Below are positions 63,946 to 64,000 of a DNA stretch of 64,000 bases, in pieces. Under the pieces are notes generated by a model. That model saw only the letters and a list, made by a program, of their open reading frames with translations. It was not told the origin of the DNA and did no database searches. The stretch comes from Chitinophagales bacterium (GTDB lineage: Bacteria; Bacteroidota; Bacteroidia; Chitinophagales; UBA2359). The position numbers were made by a program, and so were the translations under genes. The stretch covers positions 1,509,501-1,573,500 of the forward strand of contig JAWKLZ010000003.1 in NCBI GenBank assembly GCA_041392475.1, read 5' to 3'. Position 1 is the first letter of the stretch. Each line of letters starts with the position of its first letter.

Positions 63946-64000
63946 ACAAACCAATAAATATTATGAAACTAAATTACTACTAATGCCTTATTTCTGTTTT

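Overview
This is chromosomal DNA from a member of the Bacteroidota. The support is a run of lineage traits: SusC/SusD pairs, type IX secretion sorting domains, the DUF6089-uppS-bamA-ompH envelope cluster, the alternative Bacteroidota GlmU, zinc-independent L31, LytS/LytTR regulators, AT-rich spacers and TAnnTTTG-type promoters. The general flavour (fused carboxylase, spinster-type MFS, carotenoid cyclase, a diversity-generating retroelement, many palindromic repeats) resembles Saprospiria, but there is no rRNA in the window to prove the class.

Layout. 1-2.4 kb: mosaic tandem lipoproteins and a small PD-(D/E)XK-like protein. 2.4-10.6 kb: housekeeping (Hsp20, DksA/TraR-like, MoxR ATPase, purA, STAS protein, tpiA, alternative GlmU, L31, YkuK-like protein). 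10.6-12.4 kb: repeat-rich spacer with a DUF2064 transferase. 12.4-20.6 kb: SusC, SusD, SSS symporter and a LytS/LytTR pair, probably one substrate-uptake locus. 20.8-26.4 kb: secreted proteins and an alcohol dehydrogenase. 26.5-34.5 kb: outer-membrane biogenesis (DUF6089 barrel, uppS, bamA, three Skp/OmpH paralogues) and xseA. 34.5-39.7 kb: repair proteins (ogt, SRAP), a VWA protein and a protein that may be gasdermin-like. 39.7-41.5 kb: a decayed insertion sequence with intact inverted repeats and target duplication beside a duplicated tRNA-Lys. 41.5-46.3 kb: DUF4920 lipoprotein, acyl-CoA dehydrogenase, MFS carrier, nitronate monooxygenase-like protein. 46.5-51.4 kb: AAA/PD-(D/E)XK protein and the diversity-generating retroelement (DGR) locus. 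51.4-64 kb: fused acyl-CoA carboxylase, DUF1761, secreted M1 peptidase, lycopene cyclase, and KDG kinase plus KDPG aldolase.

The most striking feature is at 48,551-51,360. A 797-residue protein (TIR, coiled coil, membrane segment, TPR-like region, formylglycine-generating-enzyme/C-type-lectin-like domain) ends in a variable repeat. An adenine-rich near-copy lies about 170 bp downstream and encodes Asn at most of the varied positions. Of the 18 substitutions in the aligned core, 17 fall at adenines of the downstream copy, which is the signature of a DGR template. I see no reverse transcriptase or Avd gene in the window, so mutagenesis would have to be supplied in trans, or the system has lost its enzyme. 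The TIR head suggests a defence or signalling receptor with a hypervariable ligand-binding end.

The window is also rich in small mobile sequences: three full 141-bp copies (plus one deleted copy) of a palindromic MITE-like element, REP-like hairpins, palindromes inserted in frame inside two genes, and a heptamer tandem array.
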